Positions 16,863 to 25,902 of a stretch of 64,000 bases of DNA are shown here, piece by piece. A program made the translations under genes and the position numbers. Source of the stretch: JBOZRQ01 sp050789255. GTDB lineage: Bacteria; Bacillota; Sulfobacillia; Symbiobacteriales; Symbiobacteriaceae. The stretch covers positions 198,410 to 262,409 of the forward strand of contig JBOZRQ010000015.1 in the NCBI GenBank assembly GCA_050789255.1, in the 5' to 3' direction. The notes beneath the pieces were generated by a model. That model worked only from the letters and a program-made list of their open reading frames with translations, made no database searches and was not told where the DNA came from. The first letter of the stretch is position 1; the number at the start of each line of letters is the position of its first letter.

Positions 16863-17776
16863 AGCAGGGCGCCCAGCTGGCGCCGGAGCGTAAGGACCAG
16901 GTCGCGCCGGCCGGCGCTTGCTGCCCGGCTGGCCGCCTGTGCGGCAAGACGCCGCGCGGCGCCCAGGTCGCGGCCCGATGCGGCCCGGGCCTGCAGTAGC
17001 AGGCACTGGACCGTGACGCCCAAGTGCCCTTGCTCGATCGCCCTGCCATAGACACCGGCCAACACCAGCCCGCCAGTGGCAGGTCCTGACTCCTCCAGGG
17101 TGGCCCAGGCGCGGGCCAGGTCCCATTCGAGCAGGAGCTCGGGGCCTTCCGGTTTGCTGTGCTGCAGCAGGCGGCGGGCCTCGGCCAGCTGCCCGAGGGC
17201 CAGCACCACCGGAAGCCGCTGGACACGCACCCTGGCCTTGGCGGCCTGGTTCTCGCGGTCGCAAGCGGCCTCCGCCAGGTCGAGCGCATGGAGGGCGCCC
17301 TGCAGGTCGCCCGCTGCCCGGGCTACCTCGGCCTGGAGCAGGTGGGCGCCGACCGGACCCCCGTCGGCCGCGAGGGGGTTGCGTTTGACCTCGGCCACCA
17401 ACCGGTCGGCCGCGGAGCGGGCGCGGGCAAATTCCGCCATGTGGCTGTAGGCCGGCACCAGCCTTGAGAGCGCCTCGCACCGGACCCATTCGTCGTTGAT
17501 GAGGTCGGCCAGGCGCAGCGCCTCTTCCCCGTACAGAACGGCCGCCGGGCAGCTCTGGTGCAGCGGCCCGGTGTAGAGCCAGCACATGAGGGTGTGCAGA
17601 CGGGCGGTATGCTTACGGCCCAGGTTACCGGCCTGCAGGGCCCGCTCGGCCCGGTCGAGCGCCTCGCGGTAGCTGCCGTCGCGAGCAAGGCTCTGGATGG
17701 TGCGGTACTCCTCTGCGCTGTTGAACCAGCGTGGCTCCTCCAACACCGCCACCCCCGCCATACAGGTGATATCCAT
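16859..17776 (-). CDS. TPR-like helical repeat protein
   Basis: About 305 residues made of Ala/Leu-rich helix pairs with TPR spacing throughout (for example Tyr-Arg-Glu-Ala-Leu-Asp-Arg-Ala-Glu-Arg-Ala-Leu near residue 40 and a Gly-Asp-Leu-Gln-Gly-Ala-Leu-His-Ala-Leu unit near 155). There is no DNA-binding or catalytic domain and no signal peptide. It is probably a cytoplasmic protein-interaction scaffold. The start is uncertain: the ATG at 17776 lacks a clear ribosome site, and the ATG at 17761 or a GTG shortly after it are alternatives. A TAGAAT box lies at 17778-17783. Confidence 0.7.
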   Translation of the reverse strand: MDITCMAGVAVLEEPRWFNSAEEYRTIQSLARDGSYREALDRAERALQAGNLGRKHTARLHTLMCWLYTGPLHQSCPAAVLYGEEALRLADLINDEWVRCEALSRLVPAYSHMAEFARARSAADRLVAEVKRNPLAADGGPVGAHLLQAEVARAAGDLQGALHALDLAEAACDRENQAAKARVRVQRLPVVLALGQLAEARRLLQHSKPEGPELLLEWDLARAWATLEESGPATGGLVLAGVYGRAIEQGHLGVTVQCLLLQARAASGRDLGAARRLAAQAASRAASAGRRDLVLTLRRQLGALL

Positions 17777-17794
17777 ATTCTACCAGAACACAAG

Positions 17795-17820
17795 AAGACC
17801 AGGCAAGCCTGCCTGGTCTT
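17795..17820 (-). terminator. Terminator after the YitT-family gene
   Basis: A perfect 11-bp stem (17795-17805 / 17810-17820) with a 4-nt loop, followed on the minus strand by CTTGTGTT. Confidence 0.7.
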
Positions 17821-17834
17821 CACGCTGTCTGCGC

Positions 17835-18659
17835 TCATCCTGTATAGGTGCGAAACCCTTCGCCGAGGACCTCGTGTACGTCGGCCAGGACCACGAACGC
17901 CTTGGGGTCATGTCTGTGGACGATCTCCTTGATCATCGTCAGCTCGCCGCGCTGGGCCACCACGTAGAGAACGCCGCGAGGTTGACCGGTGTACGCACCG
18001 GTGCCCGGCAGGATCGTGCAGCCCCGCTCCACCTGGTCCATGATCTGACGGGCGATCGCCTGCGGCTCGCTGGTGATGATCGTGATCCCCTTGGCGGCGT
18101 AGAAGCCCTCCTGCACGAGGTCCACCACCTTACTGGAGATCACCAGGGTGATGGCCGACCACATGGCCGCCTCCTTCGAGAAGAGAACGCCAGCGGCCAG
18201 CAGCACCAGTGCGTCGACCGCCATCACCATGGTGCCTACGGAGAGCCCGAACTTGTGGTGCCCCACGATCGCCAGCACCTCGGTGCCGCCGGTGGTGCCG
18301 CCCGAGCGAAGCACCAGGCCCAGGCCGATGCCCATGAGGGCGCCGCCGAAGGCGATGGCCAGCACCACCTGCTCGGTGACCGGGGGGATGCCCTGGGTGA
18401 TCGCCAGGGCGGCCGAGAAGGCGCCGACCCCCACCAGGGTCTTCCACAGGATGTTCCAGCCCTTCACCCGGACGCCCAGCGCCAGGATCGGGACGTTGAG
18501 CAGCAAGGTGGTCACCCACAGGGGGATGCCAAACTTATGAAAGAGGATGATCCCCACGCCGACGACCCCGCCCTCCGCCAACTTCAGCGGCACCAGGAAG
18601 GCGTTGACCGAGAGGGCCATCAGCATGGAGCCCATGAGCAGGGGAACTAACCACAGCAA
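17835..18659 (-). CDS. YitT-family membrane protein with DUF2179 domain
   Basis: A 274-residue protein of the YitT/DUF161 family: five or so membrane helices in the first 190 residues, including the Gly-Gly-Thr-Thr-Gly-Gly-Thr-Glu motif typical of the family. A soluble C-terminal DUF2179 alpha/beta domain follows (about 195-274, ending His-Glu-Val-Leu-Gly-Glu-Gly-Phe). The start is a TTG at 18659 placed 7 bases after AAGGAGGT; upstream open frame runs into the next gene without a ribosome site. Function of the family is not established; transport is often suggested. Confidence 0.85.
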   Translation of the reverse strand: MLWLVPLLMGSMLMALSVNAFLVPLKLAEGGVVGVGIILFHKFGIPLWVTTLLLNVPILALGVRVKGWNILWKTLVGVGAFSAALAITQGIPPVTEQVVLAIAFGGALMGIGLGLVLRSGGTTGGTEVLAIVGHHKFGLSVGTMVMAVDALVLLAAGVLFSKEAAMWSAITLVISSKVVDLVQEGFYAAKGITIITSEPQAIARQIMDQVERGCTILPGTGAYTGQPRGVLYVVAQRGELTMIKEIVHRHDPKAFVVLADVHEVLGEGFRTYTG

Positions 18660-18690
18660 CGGGGGACCTCCTTGTGGGCGGCGCCAGCGA

Positions 18691-19656
18691 TTAAGGCCGA
18701 ATCTGTGCCGGCGAGGTGAGCGTGATCTGACGGCTCGCCTCATTCCATTCGACCTTCAGTCCAAACTGCTCCGATACAAAGCGGATCGGCACCAGGGTGC
18801 GGTCCGCCCGGATGACAGCGGGCTGATCGAGCCGCACCGGGACGAAGTTCACGTGGGCCACATCACTGTCGATGGTCAGGACGATGGTAGTCTGCCCACG
18901 GCGAGCCGTAACCGTGCGGGCGGCGCCATCCCAAGAGATGTCCCCATCGGAGACGCCCAGGGCGTTGAAGATTGCCCGCATGGGCACCAGCGTCCGGCCG
19001 GTGCGCGGGTCGATGTAGGGCACCACGTCGAAGGTGATGGGTTTGCCGTCGATGACGACACGGATCGGCGGCTTGGGCTCTTCGTGGGTGAGGAGCCTGA
19101 CGGAGACATTGCTGATGATCAGCTCGTCCGAGCTTACGAGCCGGAAATCGCCGCCGCCGGGCTGGTTGTTGCCGAACCGTGCGTCATCCAGGGTGATGTA
19201 CGCGGTGTTCCACACCTCGGAGTTTGCCCGGTTGGTCACCGTGACCCGTTTCTTCGTCACGCCATCGGCCTTGGAGTCCGGGCGGTCGGGATCGTAGGCG
19301 TCGTACTCCAGGTAGAAAGGGGTCAGGCCCCGGTCCCGGTAGGCCACCGTGATCATCACGCTGTTGATGCCGCCCCGCACATACGTGTCGTGGACGTCAA
19401 AGTAGAAGTAGCGCTCCGTGCCGACCGTGTTCGTGAGCGACTTGCGGCCGGGATCGCCGGTCATCGGCTCGGTCAGCCCGTCCGGCAGGCCGTCAACCAG
19501 CCGGATGCCATCCTCCACGTTGGGTTCGCCCAGCGTCACCTGAACAAAGAACTCATCACGGTAATCCTTCTGCGCGGGGCCCTCTGCCCGCACCGCCCCG
19601 ACTGGGAAGGCGACGGCTATGGCCAGCAGGGCGCCCAACACGTGGCGAGAACGCAT
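18691..19656 (-). CDS. Secreted protein with copper-amine-oxidase N-terminal-like (stalk) domains
   Basis: A 321-residue exported protein with a cleavable signal peptide (residues 1-24, ending Ala-Val-Arg-Ala). The first part (about 30-200) is beta-rich and unassigned. Residues about 205-318 contain the Cu-amine-oxidase-N repeat: Val-Pro-Tyr-Ile-Asp...Arg-Thr-Leu-Val-Pro-Met-Arg-Ala-Ile, then a second Arg-Thr-Leu-Val-Pro-Ile-Arg-Phe-Val unit. In clostridia this domain is a cell-surface stalk module and carries no oxidase activity. It follows the DapA-family gene by 13 bases and is probably co-transcribed with it. Confidence 0.85.
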   Translation of the reverse strand: MRSRHVLGALLAIAVAFPVGAVRAEGPAQKDYRDEFFVQVTLGEPNVEDGIRLVDGLPDGLTEPMTGDPGRKSLTNTVGTERYFYFDVHDTYVRGGINSVMITVAYRDRGLTPFYLEYDAYDPDRPDSKADGVTKKRVTVTNRANSEVWNTAYITLDDARFGNNQPGGGDFRLVSSDELIISNVSVRLLTHEEPKPPIRVVIDGKPITFDVVPYIDPRTGRTLVPMRAIFNALGVSDGDISWDGAARTVTARRGQTTIVLTIDSDVAHVNFVPVRLDQPAVIRADRTLVPIRFVSEQFGLKVEWNEASRQITLTSPAQIRP

Positions 19657-19669
19657 CCGAATCTCTCCT

Positions 19670-20560
19670 CTACTGAAGTAACCCGGCGGTGCTCAGCAGG
19701 GTGCGCAGCGAGCTGCGCTCCTTCTCGCCCAGGGGCAGCAGCGGCTGCCGGGGCGGCCCGCCATAGTAGCCCAGCATCTCCATGGCCGCCTTGACACCGG
19801 GGATGCCGAGGCTGCCGCCGACCGCCTGGTTCACAGGGAGCAGGCGGCTCTGGAGCGCCCGGGCCTCCTCCCACTTCCCTGCCTTGCACAGCTCGAAGAG
19901 CTCCACGCACTCCCGGGGCGCCACGTCGGCCAGGGCCAGAACCCCGCCGGTAACGCCTACGCTGAGGGCCGCCATGAAGGCGCTGCCCGTGCCGACCAGC
20001 ACGTTCCAGTCAGGGCGGGCCTTGAGCAGGATCTCGTGCAGCTGGATCACGTTGCCGGCGCTGTCCTTGATGCCCACAATGTTCGGGTGGGCGGATAGCT
20101 CGGCGACCAGGTCGACCGGCAGGTCGAAGCCCGTGAACTTCGGGACGCTGTAGAGCAGCACAGGCACCGGGGAGGCGTCAGCCACCGTGCGGTAATGCGC
20201 CGCCAGGGCCGGCTTGGACATCAGCGGCTTGTAGTAGCAGGGATGCACCACGAGCACGGCGTCGGCGCCCCTCTGGGCGGCATAGGCGGTCAGCTCGACG
20301 GTAGCCCGGGTCGATTCGCAGCCGGTGCCCACCAGGCCAAGCTTGCCCTTGGGCAGCGCCTCCAGGCCGGCGTCGATCACCTGGCGCTTCTCGGCCTCGC
20401 TCAGGAAGGGGTACTCGCCGTTGGAGCCCAGGAGCACCACCCCGTGAACCCCGGCGTCGCACAGCTTGCGGATGTTGCGCTGGTACTGATCCAATGCCAG
20501 GTTGCCTGCTTCGTCGAATGCGGTGGGGACTGGCGGAAACACTCCAGACAGCTTGAACAT
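19670..20560 (-). CDS. DapA-family (dihydrodipicolinate synthase/N-acetylneuraminate lyase) aldolase
   Basis: A 296-residue class I aldolase barrel. The Schiff-base Lys165 is in Ile-Val-Gly-Ile-Lys-Asp-Ser, and Tyr137 is in Leu-Leu-Tyr-Ser-Val-Pro. Residues 45-49 read Gly-Ser-Asn-Gly-Glu where true DapA usually has Gly-Thr-Thr-Gly-Glu. The changed motif argues against lysine biosynthesis and for a 2-keto-acid or other sugar-acid aldolase. The start ATG 20560 is nine bases after AGGAGG; an earlier ATG at 20566 is too close to the ribosome site. Substrate open. Confidence 0.82.
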   Translation of the reverse strand: MFKLSGVFPPVPTAFDEAGNLALDQYQRNIRKLCDAGVHGVVLLGSNGEYPFLSEAEKRQVIDAGLEALPKGKLGLVGTGCESTRATVELTAYAAQRGADAVLVVHPCYYKPLMSKPALAAHYRTVADASPVPVLLYSVPKFTGFDLPVDLVAELSAHPNIVGIKDSAGNVIQLHEILLKARPDWNVLVGTGSAFMAALSVGVTGGVLALADVAPRECVELFELCKAGKWEEARALQSRLLPVNQAVGGSLGIPGVKAAMEMLGYYGGPPRQPLLPLGEKERSSLRTLLSTAGLLQ

Positions 20561-20605
20561 GCGCATTGACCTCCTGGTACGTCTAGTGGCGCGCATACGC
20601 CAAAG

Positions 20606-20625
20606 CCCCCGGCAGGGGCCGGGGG
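20606..20625 (-). terminator. Terminator after tatA
   Basis: An 8-bp all-GC stem (20606-20613 / 20618-20625) with a 4-nt loop; on the minus strand CTTTGG follows. Confidence 0.6.
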
Positions 20626-20641
20626 TTGGAGCAAGGCGTGT

Positions 20642-20809
20642 TTACGCTTTCTTCTCGGGGTCGTTGCCATCTTCGGACTTGACCGACTTCTTGAACTCCT
20701 TGATCGTGTCACCGACAGCCCGACCGAGCTGCGGGAGCTTGTTGGCGCCGAAGATGAGCAGAACGACTATCAGAATCGCGATAATCTCCAAGGGCCCGAG
20801 GTTCCGCAT
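20642..20809 (-). CDS. tatA: Twin-arginine translocase subunit TatA
   Basis: A 55-residue protein with the standard TatA plan: a short N terminus with Gly-Pro-Leu-Glu, one membrane helix (about 7-20), a Phe-Gly hinge (20-21), an amphipathic helix starting Leu-Pro-Gln-Leu-Gly-Arg-Ala-Val-Gly, and an acidic/Lys-rich tail. It forms the pore-like oligomer for exporting folded proteins with twin-arginine signals. No tatC lies next to it in this window. The start ATG at 20809 fits the family exactly. A separate terminator follows. Confidence 0.92.
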   Translation of the reverse strand: MRNLGPLEIIAILIVVLLIFGANKLPQLGRAVGDTIKEFKKSVKSEDGNDPEKKA

Positions 20810-20878
20810 ATGGGAATCCCCCTTTGTTCATACAGTAACCCTACCTCGGTGGTTCGGGGCATCTATATTGTTTTCCTG

Positions 20879-22555
20879 CTATCCTTTCGGCTCACAAGCC
20901 GTCCGAAGTTCGTCGGCGACGCGCGACGCGCTGCGCTCAAGCTCTCGGGCGGTGCGGACCGCTTGGCCCGCACGGCCGGATGCCAGGCCGGCTTCCAGGT
21001 GCATCTCCTGGATGGCGATCGCCGTCTCGGCGGCCGTGAAGACCAGGTCGCGGGCCTCGGACCCGAGGTGCAGCGCGACGGTCTCCGCACTGTCGGAGGC
21101 GGCTGCTGCCTGGACGGACGAGGCCAGGGCCGCAGCCGCAGCCTCTGCCCGGGCCTGCGCCGCCCTCAGCCCGTCCAACAGGGCGCTTCTGCTGGAGTCC
21201 TCGCTGCCCGACAGGGCCGCCGCCCTCGCAAAGCCTGCACGGGAGTCCTGCACGGTTGCAGCCGCCGTCTCAGCCAGTTCGCACAGCCGCCGGACCTCCC
21301 CCGCCGCCCCCACCGCCGACTGGCTAAGCCCGGCCACCCGCAGGTCGATCTCTTGAGCCCGCCGCTGTACCTCCAGGGCAAGCTTTCGGACCGATTCGGC
21401 CACCACTGCGAAGCCTCGGCCCCGCTCACCGGCCCTGGCCGCTTCGACGGCGGCGTTGAGGGCCAGCATGTTGGTCTGTGCCGCGATGCTCTTGATGACT
21501 GCCAGGACCGACTCGATCTGCCCGGCCCGCTCAGCCAGGGCGCCGAGCGTCTCGGCGGTCCGAGCCGCCCGCTCTTGGAGCGCTGCGGTAGCACGGGAGG
21601 CCGTCTCGGCCATGGCTGTGGCCGAGGCTGCCGCATGGTGCAGCTGGGCGGCGCCCGAGTCGGTGGCGCCGGCTCGGCTTGCCAGGTGGCCCACCGCTTC
21701 CGCCAGGTCGCCCACCTCGCCCGCCAGCCGGGCGCCGGCGCCATGGCGGGCCTGCTGGTGGGCCGCCATCCTGCCCAGGGACCGGTGCAGCCGGCCGGCG
21801 GCCCCCTCCAGGGTGGACGCCTGAGCGGCGTGGGTGTCACTCAGGGCCGCCGCAGCTTCCAGATCGGCACGCAGTTCCTCCACCGCACTGGCGGTCTCTA
21901 CCAGGGCCGCCGCCGCTGCCGCACCGCTGTGAGCGACGCCCTGCGCCCGCAGCCGGGCGCCGGTGAGCGTCTCCCCGCCCGCCGGCCGGTCCGGCGCCGG
22001 GCTTGGCTCCGGCATGCCGGCGAGCCATGCCAGGAAGGCGCCGAGGCCGCAGAGCAGTGACAGCAGAGCCAGGAGGTCACGCTGCGGGGTCCCCTGCGAC
22101 GAGGCCGGCGCCGGTGGGACCCCCAGGCGGTCGGCGGCCGCTGCCAGGGCTGAACGGGCTGCGACCATCGCCTGGTAGACGGGGCCGGTCAGCGCAGCGC
22201 TCGCCTCGTCCCGCCCCGCCCGGCGGGCGCCTGCGACCGCCTGCAAGTAGGACTTCAGGGCGGAAGCAGGCCCGGTCATCCCACGGCGGTCAAGCCAGTC
22301 CGCCCCTTCCCCCAGATACCCTTCCAGCCGGTCGAGCTCGCGGGCGGCCTGCGGGTCGGGCGCCGCCAGGGCCCGGTAGAGGGCCCCGTGGTGCTCGGCC
22401 AGACCTGCCCCCAGCTCCCCCAGATAGGCGACCGCTCGGACAGGGTTGCTCTCCGGGCGCTGCGATGGCTGCGGTGTCGCCGCGGCCGCCCACCCCGCCA
22501 GGGCGCCCGCCCCCAGCAGGAGAATCGCCAGGCTCCACCGCCCAAACTTATGCAC
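20879..22555 (-). CDS. Methyl-accepting chemotaxis protein (no HAMP, Ala-rich)
   Basis: A 558-residue chemoreceptor-type protein. The start is GTG 22555 behind GGGGGTGAG. It has an N-terminal membrane helix (about 8-26), a helical outer region of about 130 residues, a second membrane helix (about 160-180) and a long Ala-rich coiled signalling domain. The hairpin tip carries the conserved core Ile-Ala-Ala-Gln-Thr-Asn-Met-Leu-Ala-Leu-Asn-Ala-Ala-Val-Glu-Ala-Ala-Arg-Ala-Gly. No HAMP domain is evident between helix 2 and the coiled coil. The outer region is short and helical, suggesting a four-helix-bundle-like or partner-binding sensor. No che genes nearby. Confidence 0.85.
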   Translation of the reverse strand: MHKFGRWSLAILLLGAGALAGWAAAATPQPSQRPESNPVRAVAYLGELGAGLAEHHGALYRALAAPDPQAARELDRLEGYLGEGADWLDRRGMTGPASALKSYLQAVAGARRAGRDEASAALTGPVYQAMVAARSALAAAADRLGVPPAPASSQGTPQRDLLALLSLLCGLGAFLAWLAGMPEPSPAPDRPAGGETLTGARLRAQGVAHSGAAAAAALVETASAVEELRADLEAAAALSDTHAAQASTLEGAAGRLHRSLGRMAAHQQARHGAGARLAGEVGDLAEAVGHLASRAGATDSGAAQLHHAAASATAMAETASRATAALQERAARTAETLGALAERAGQIESVLAVIKSIAAQTNMLALNAAVEAARAGERGRGFAVVAESVRKLALEVQRRAQEIDLRVAGLSQSAVGAAGEVRRLCELAETAAATVQDSRAGFARAAALSGSEDSSRSALLDGLRAAQARAEAAAAALASSVQAAAASDSAETVALHLGSEARDLVFTAAETAIAIQEMHLEAGLASGRAGQAVRTARELERSASRVADELRTACEPKG

Positions 22556-22744
22556 TGTTCACTCACCCCCAGTACCGAACAACGTTAAAATTTATACGTA
22601 TATTCTATCAGAGGTAAGATGAACAGCGCTACAGTCTTTTGGAATTTCTGGAGTTTTTTCTCACAGTAGATCGAATCGCAGAAGGAGTTGCGGACTGGTC
22701 ACTAGAAATTCCTGGAAGATGGGCGTGGCAGGAGGGATTGACAC

Positions 22745-24151
22745 GTGCGCATGGCACTCCGCTGCGGGGTTTTGCTTGCGCTTGCCATGTGGCTGGTAGC
22801 ACTTTGGCCAGGCGGCGCCCTGGCTGACGACACCCTGCAGCAACGCATGGAGCAGTCCCGGAACCGGTACCTGCTGGGGCGTATGTATGAGCAGGCCGGC
22901 GATCTGACCCGGGCCGAGGAGCACTATCAGCAGGCGCTGGAACTTTGGCCCGACAACACCGAGGCCCGGGTGGCCCTTCAGGCGCTAATCGATTCCCGGA
23001 AGCCGCCGGAGCCTGTGAAGCCATTCTGGGCCGGCTGGTTCAACTGGCTCCCAGCAGGCACAACAGGAACATACACATCCGCGGTCATGGAGGTCTTCGG
23101 CTGGATCGTTATGATCGCGGTCTTCGCCGCTGTCTTCGTCAAACTGGGCCTGGAAACGATCCGCCTGGCCGTGCTGCGGGCCAAGGGGATACCCCTCCTC
23201 GGGCTTGGCGAGTTCAAGGACCCCACCGGGCGTCTTCCCGGGCTGGCCCACCAGCTCGCCACAAACATGAACGACGCCGGTCTCACCATTTACGATGAGA
23301 AGGGCGCCGTTCTACCGGACTTCAACTTTATCGGGGACACCGGGTTTGCCCAGGGCAAGCTGCTGGCCAAGCTGCTGGAGATTCTCTACGCCAGGCAAAT
23401 CCAGCGCATCCAGGTCGCTGTCTCGCTAGATGACGGGCTTCTGAACGCCTCCGTCTCCCTGGTCGACAGCGCCAACGGGTATGTGCGCTACCTGCACGTG
23501 GTCTCCGTCGACCCCGACCAATATGCCGGGGCCGGCGAGCTGACCCGCGTGGTCTCCTCCCTGGTGGCCGATGCGATCATGATCTCCCTCTCCCGGGATC
23601 ACAACACCCGGGGCCTGCTCTTTCAACGCCTGGGCGACTGGACCTCGGCGCTCAAGGAGTTCATCATCGCGGCGGACACGGCCCGGAAGAAGGGGCAGTG
23701 CGGGGTGCTCTATCAGGCGCACCTCAACTTGGGCAACCTGTACAGCTTCCTGGGCCTTCAGGACAAGTCCGTCGCCGCCTACAACGAGGTGGCGGAGAAG
23801 GCCCAGAACCCCACGACCCAGGCGCTAATTCAGGCCGCCATGGCCTGCTCCTACAAGAACTGGCAGGCCATCGCTCCGCCCGACCAGCAGGGCACCTACG
23901 AGTGGCTGGCCCGCCAGGCGGTTGAAAAAGCCCTGGTGAGCCAGCACAAGACTCCGCTCATCGCGTACACCATCGCCTGCTACTTCAGCCTGGCGGGCAA
24001 TATCCCCGAGTGCCTCCGCTGGCTGCGCGAGGCGGTTTCCGGGGACTTGGCCTACATGGAGTACACCATCACCGACCCCGACATGGAGAACCTCCGCCGC
24101 TGGCTGGGCGACCAGTCCCTTGGCGAGGCCCTGGGGCTGCGGGTCGGCTAG
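22745..24151 (+). CDS. Membrane-anchored TPR protein
   Basis: A 468-residue protein starting at GTG 22745, eight bases after GGAGGG. A signal peptide-like segment (1-27) is followed by one TPR unit (Gly-Arg-Met-Tyr-Glu-Gln-Ala-Gly-Asp-Leu...His-Tyr-Gln-Gln-Ala-Leu-Glu-Leu-Trp-Pro, about 45-75). A membrane helix (about 112-132) precedes a large soluble region containing a unique alpha/beta part (about 150-290). Further TPR-like helices follow (about 295-400). Probably a scaffold or chaperone-type protein at the membrane. No family name is certain. Its end overlaps the convergent gltX by four bases. Confidence 0.72.
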   Translation: MRMALRCGVLLALAMWLVALWPGGALADDTLQQRMEQSRNRYLLGRMYEQAGDLTRAEEHYQQALELWPDNTEARVALQALIDSRKPPEPVKPFWAGWFNWLPAGTTGTYTSAVMEVFGWIVMIAVFAAVFVKLGLETIRLAVLRAKGIPLLGLGEFKDPTGRLPGLAHQLATNMNDAGLTIYDEKGAVLPDFNFIGDTGFAQGKLLAKLLEILYARQIQRIQVAVSLDDGLLNASVSLVDSANGYVRYLHVVSVDPDQYAGAGELTRVVSSLVADAIMISLSRDHNTRGLLFQRLGDWTSALKEFIIAADTARKKGQCGVLYQAHLNLGNLYSFLGLQDKSVAAYNEVAEKAQNPTTQALIQAAMACSYKNWQAIAPPDQQGTYEWLARQAVEKALVSQHKTPLIAYTIACYFSLAGNIPECLRWLREAVSGDLAYMEYTITDPDMENLRRWLGDQSLGEALGLRVG

Positions 24152-25560
24152 GCAAAGCGGCCCAGGCGGGCGAGCGTCTCCTCACGCCCTAACACCGCCA
24201 GCGACTCAAAGAGCGGGGGCGTCACCTTGCGCCCGCTTACCGCCAGCCGAAGCGGCATGAACAGCTGCCCCGGTTTCATACCGAGCTCCAACGCAAGGGC
24301 CCGCAGGGCCGGCTCGATCGTGTCGACCGCCCACGGCTCCAGGGACGCCAGGCGGGCGGCTGCTGCCGCGCAAGCCGCGGGGTCCGGCCGCTCCTCCGCC
24401 TCGGACGGCGTCCGGAAGAAAAAGTCCAGCAGGGCCGGCGCCTCGGCCAGTCGGTGCATGCGCTCCTGCACCAAGGGAATCAGTGCGGTGAGGCGGTCCA
24501 GCGTCACGTCGTCGGGCGTGGCGGGCACCAATCCTGCATCGGCCAGGAAGGGCACCAGGCGCCGGGCCAGATCAGACGGCACCAGCTTCCGAATGTGCAC
24601 GCCATTGAGCCACTCGAGCTTCTGCATGTCGAAAACGGCGTTGGCCGGGGTGCAGCGCTCCACGGAGAATGCCTGCACCAGCTCATCGAAGGTGAAAACC
24701 TCCTGGGTGGTGCCGGGCGACCAGCCCTGCAGGGCCAGGAAGTTGATCATCGTCTCCGGCAGGTAGCCCATCGCCTGGAACTCACCGATATACACGGCGT
24801 TCTTCCGCTTGGAGATCTTGGTCTTGTCTGGGTTGAGCATCAGGTTCAGGTGACCGAACTGCGGGGGCTCCCAGCCCAGCGCCTGGTAAACGGCCAACTG
24901 CGGGAAGGTGTTGGAGACGTGCTCCTGCCCCCGCAGCACGTGGGTAATCCCCATCAAGTGCTCGTCGATCGCTGTGGCGTAATTGTAAGTGGGCATGCCG
25001 TCGCTCTTGATGATCACGAAATCGCCCATCACCCCGGCGCCCACCGTGATCGGACCGCGAATCAGATCGGTGAAGGTGAGGTCCGTCTCCGGCATGCGCA
25101 ACCGAATGGTGGGGGTCGCATTGACCGCCGCCCTTGCGGCGCGCTCCTCCGCTGTCAAATGGGCGCATCGGCCACTGTACTTGGGCGGCAGCTGTGCGGC
25201 CTCCTGGGCGGCCCGCTCTTCAGCCAAATCGCTCTCCGTGCAGTAGCAGGGGTAAGCCAGATTCCGTCTCACCAGCTCGTCAGCATGGGCGCGGTAAAGG
25301 TCGAGGCGCTCGCTCTGCCAGTAGGGGCCATAATCGCCCCCAACGCCTGGGCCCTCGTCCCAGGTGAGCCCCAGCCAGCGCAACCCGGCCAGCACCCCGT
25401 CTTCGGACTCCTGGGTGGAGCGGCGCCGGTCCGTGTCGTCGATGCGCAGAATCATGGTGCCGCCGTGCTTGCGGGCCAGGAGCAGGTTGAACAGAGCGGT
25501 GCGTGCGGTGCCCACGTGGCAGTTGCCCGTTGGGCTGGGAGCGATGCGAACGCGGATCAT
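24148..25560 (-). CDS. gltX: Glutamyl-tRNA synthetase
   Basis: A 470-residue class I aminoacyl-tRNA synthetase charging tRNA-Glu (and in many Gram-positives also tRNA-Gln, for later amidation). The HIGH-type motif is Pro-Ser-Pro-Thr-Gly-Asn-Cys-His-Val-Gly (8-17; Asn-Cys replaces the more common Tyr/Phe-Leu). The KMSKS-type motif is Lys-Ile-Ser-Lys-Arg. The insertion with Cys-Tyr-Cys near residue 104 and later Gly-Arg-Cys looks like the remnant of a zinc-binding site. Length is normal. A T-box leader controls it. Confidence 0.95.
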   Translation of the reverse strand: MIRVRIAPSPTGNCHVGTARTALFNLLLARKHGGTMILRIDDTDRRRSTQESEDGVLAGLRWLGLTWDEGPGVGGDYGPYWQSERLDLYRAHADELVRRNLAYPCYCTESDLAEERAAQEAAQLPPKYSGRCAHLTAEERAARAAVNATPTIRLRMPETDLTFTDLIRGPITVGAGVMGDFVIIKSDGMPTYNYATAIDEHLMGITHVLRGQEHVSNTFPQLAVYQALGWEPPQFGHLNLMLNPDKTKISKRKNAVYIGEFQAMGYLPETMINFLALQGWSPGTTQEVFTFDELVQAFSVERCTPANAVFDMQKLEWLNGVHIRKLVPSDLARRLVPFLADAGLVPATPDDVTLDRLTALIPLVQERMHRLAEAPALLDFFFRTPSEAEERPDPAACAAAAARLASLEPWAVDTIEPALRALALELGMKPGQLFMPLRLAVSGRKVTPPLFESLAVLGREETLARLGRFA

Positions 25561-25601
25561 AGGAACACCATCCTCCTCCGCCCAGCGTCAGGCACCGAGC
25601 A

Positions 25602-25863
25602 AAATAGAAAGCCCTCGCCCCGATGTAGGGGCGAGAGCCTGACTCCCGCGGTACCACCCTGCTTGACCTTGCGGTCCACTCCTTGGGGCACACGATGGTG
25701 CCCTGCGCCCGGTAACGGGGGCAACCGACCCTGCCTACCGCCCGGGGGGCGGTTCAGCGGGCAGCTCTGAGACCTGGTTCAGCGAACGTGGCGCCGGGTT
25801 GCACCATCCCCCGGCTCTCTGCAGCACACGCCCTCGCCTACTTACTTCCCTTCGTCGCTGTTG
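25602..25863 (-). promoter_or_regulatory. T-box riboswitch leader of gltX
   Basis: Upstream of gltX on the minus strand lies the near-invariant T-box sequence GGGTGGTACCGCG (25648-25660). It is followed by a terminator hairpin of 11 pairs (25611-25621 / 25628-25638) ending in TTTCTATTTT. About 200 bases of structured RNA precede it and would form stem I. T-box leaders sense uncharged tRNA and allow read-through when it is scarce, here presumably tRNA-Glu. I could not fix the specifier codon; GAA triplets occur in the predicted stem I region. Confidence 0.9.
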
Positions 25864-25869
25864 CGAAAT

Positions 25870-25899
25870 ATCTTACACAGGGTGTATCGATTCTGTCAA
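25870..25899 (-). promoter_or_regulatory. Sigma-A type promoter of the T-box/gltX unit
   Basis: A perfect TTGACA (25894-25899) and TAAGAT (25870-25875) with 18-base spacing on the minus strand. It sits directly after the stop of the upstream GNAT gene. Confidence 0.75.
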
Positions 25900-25902
25900 C
25901 AC

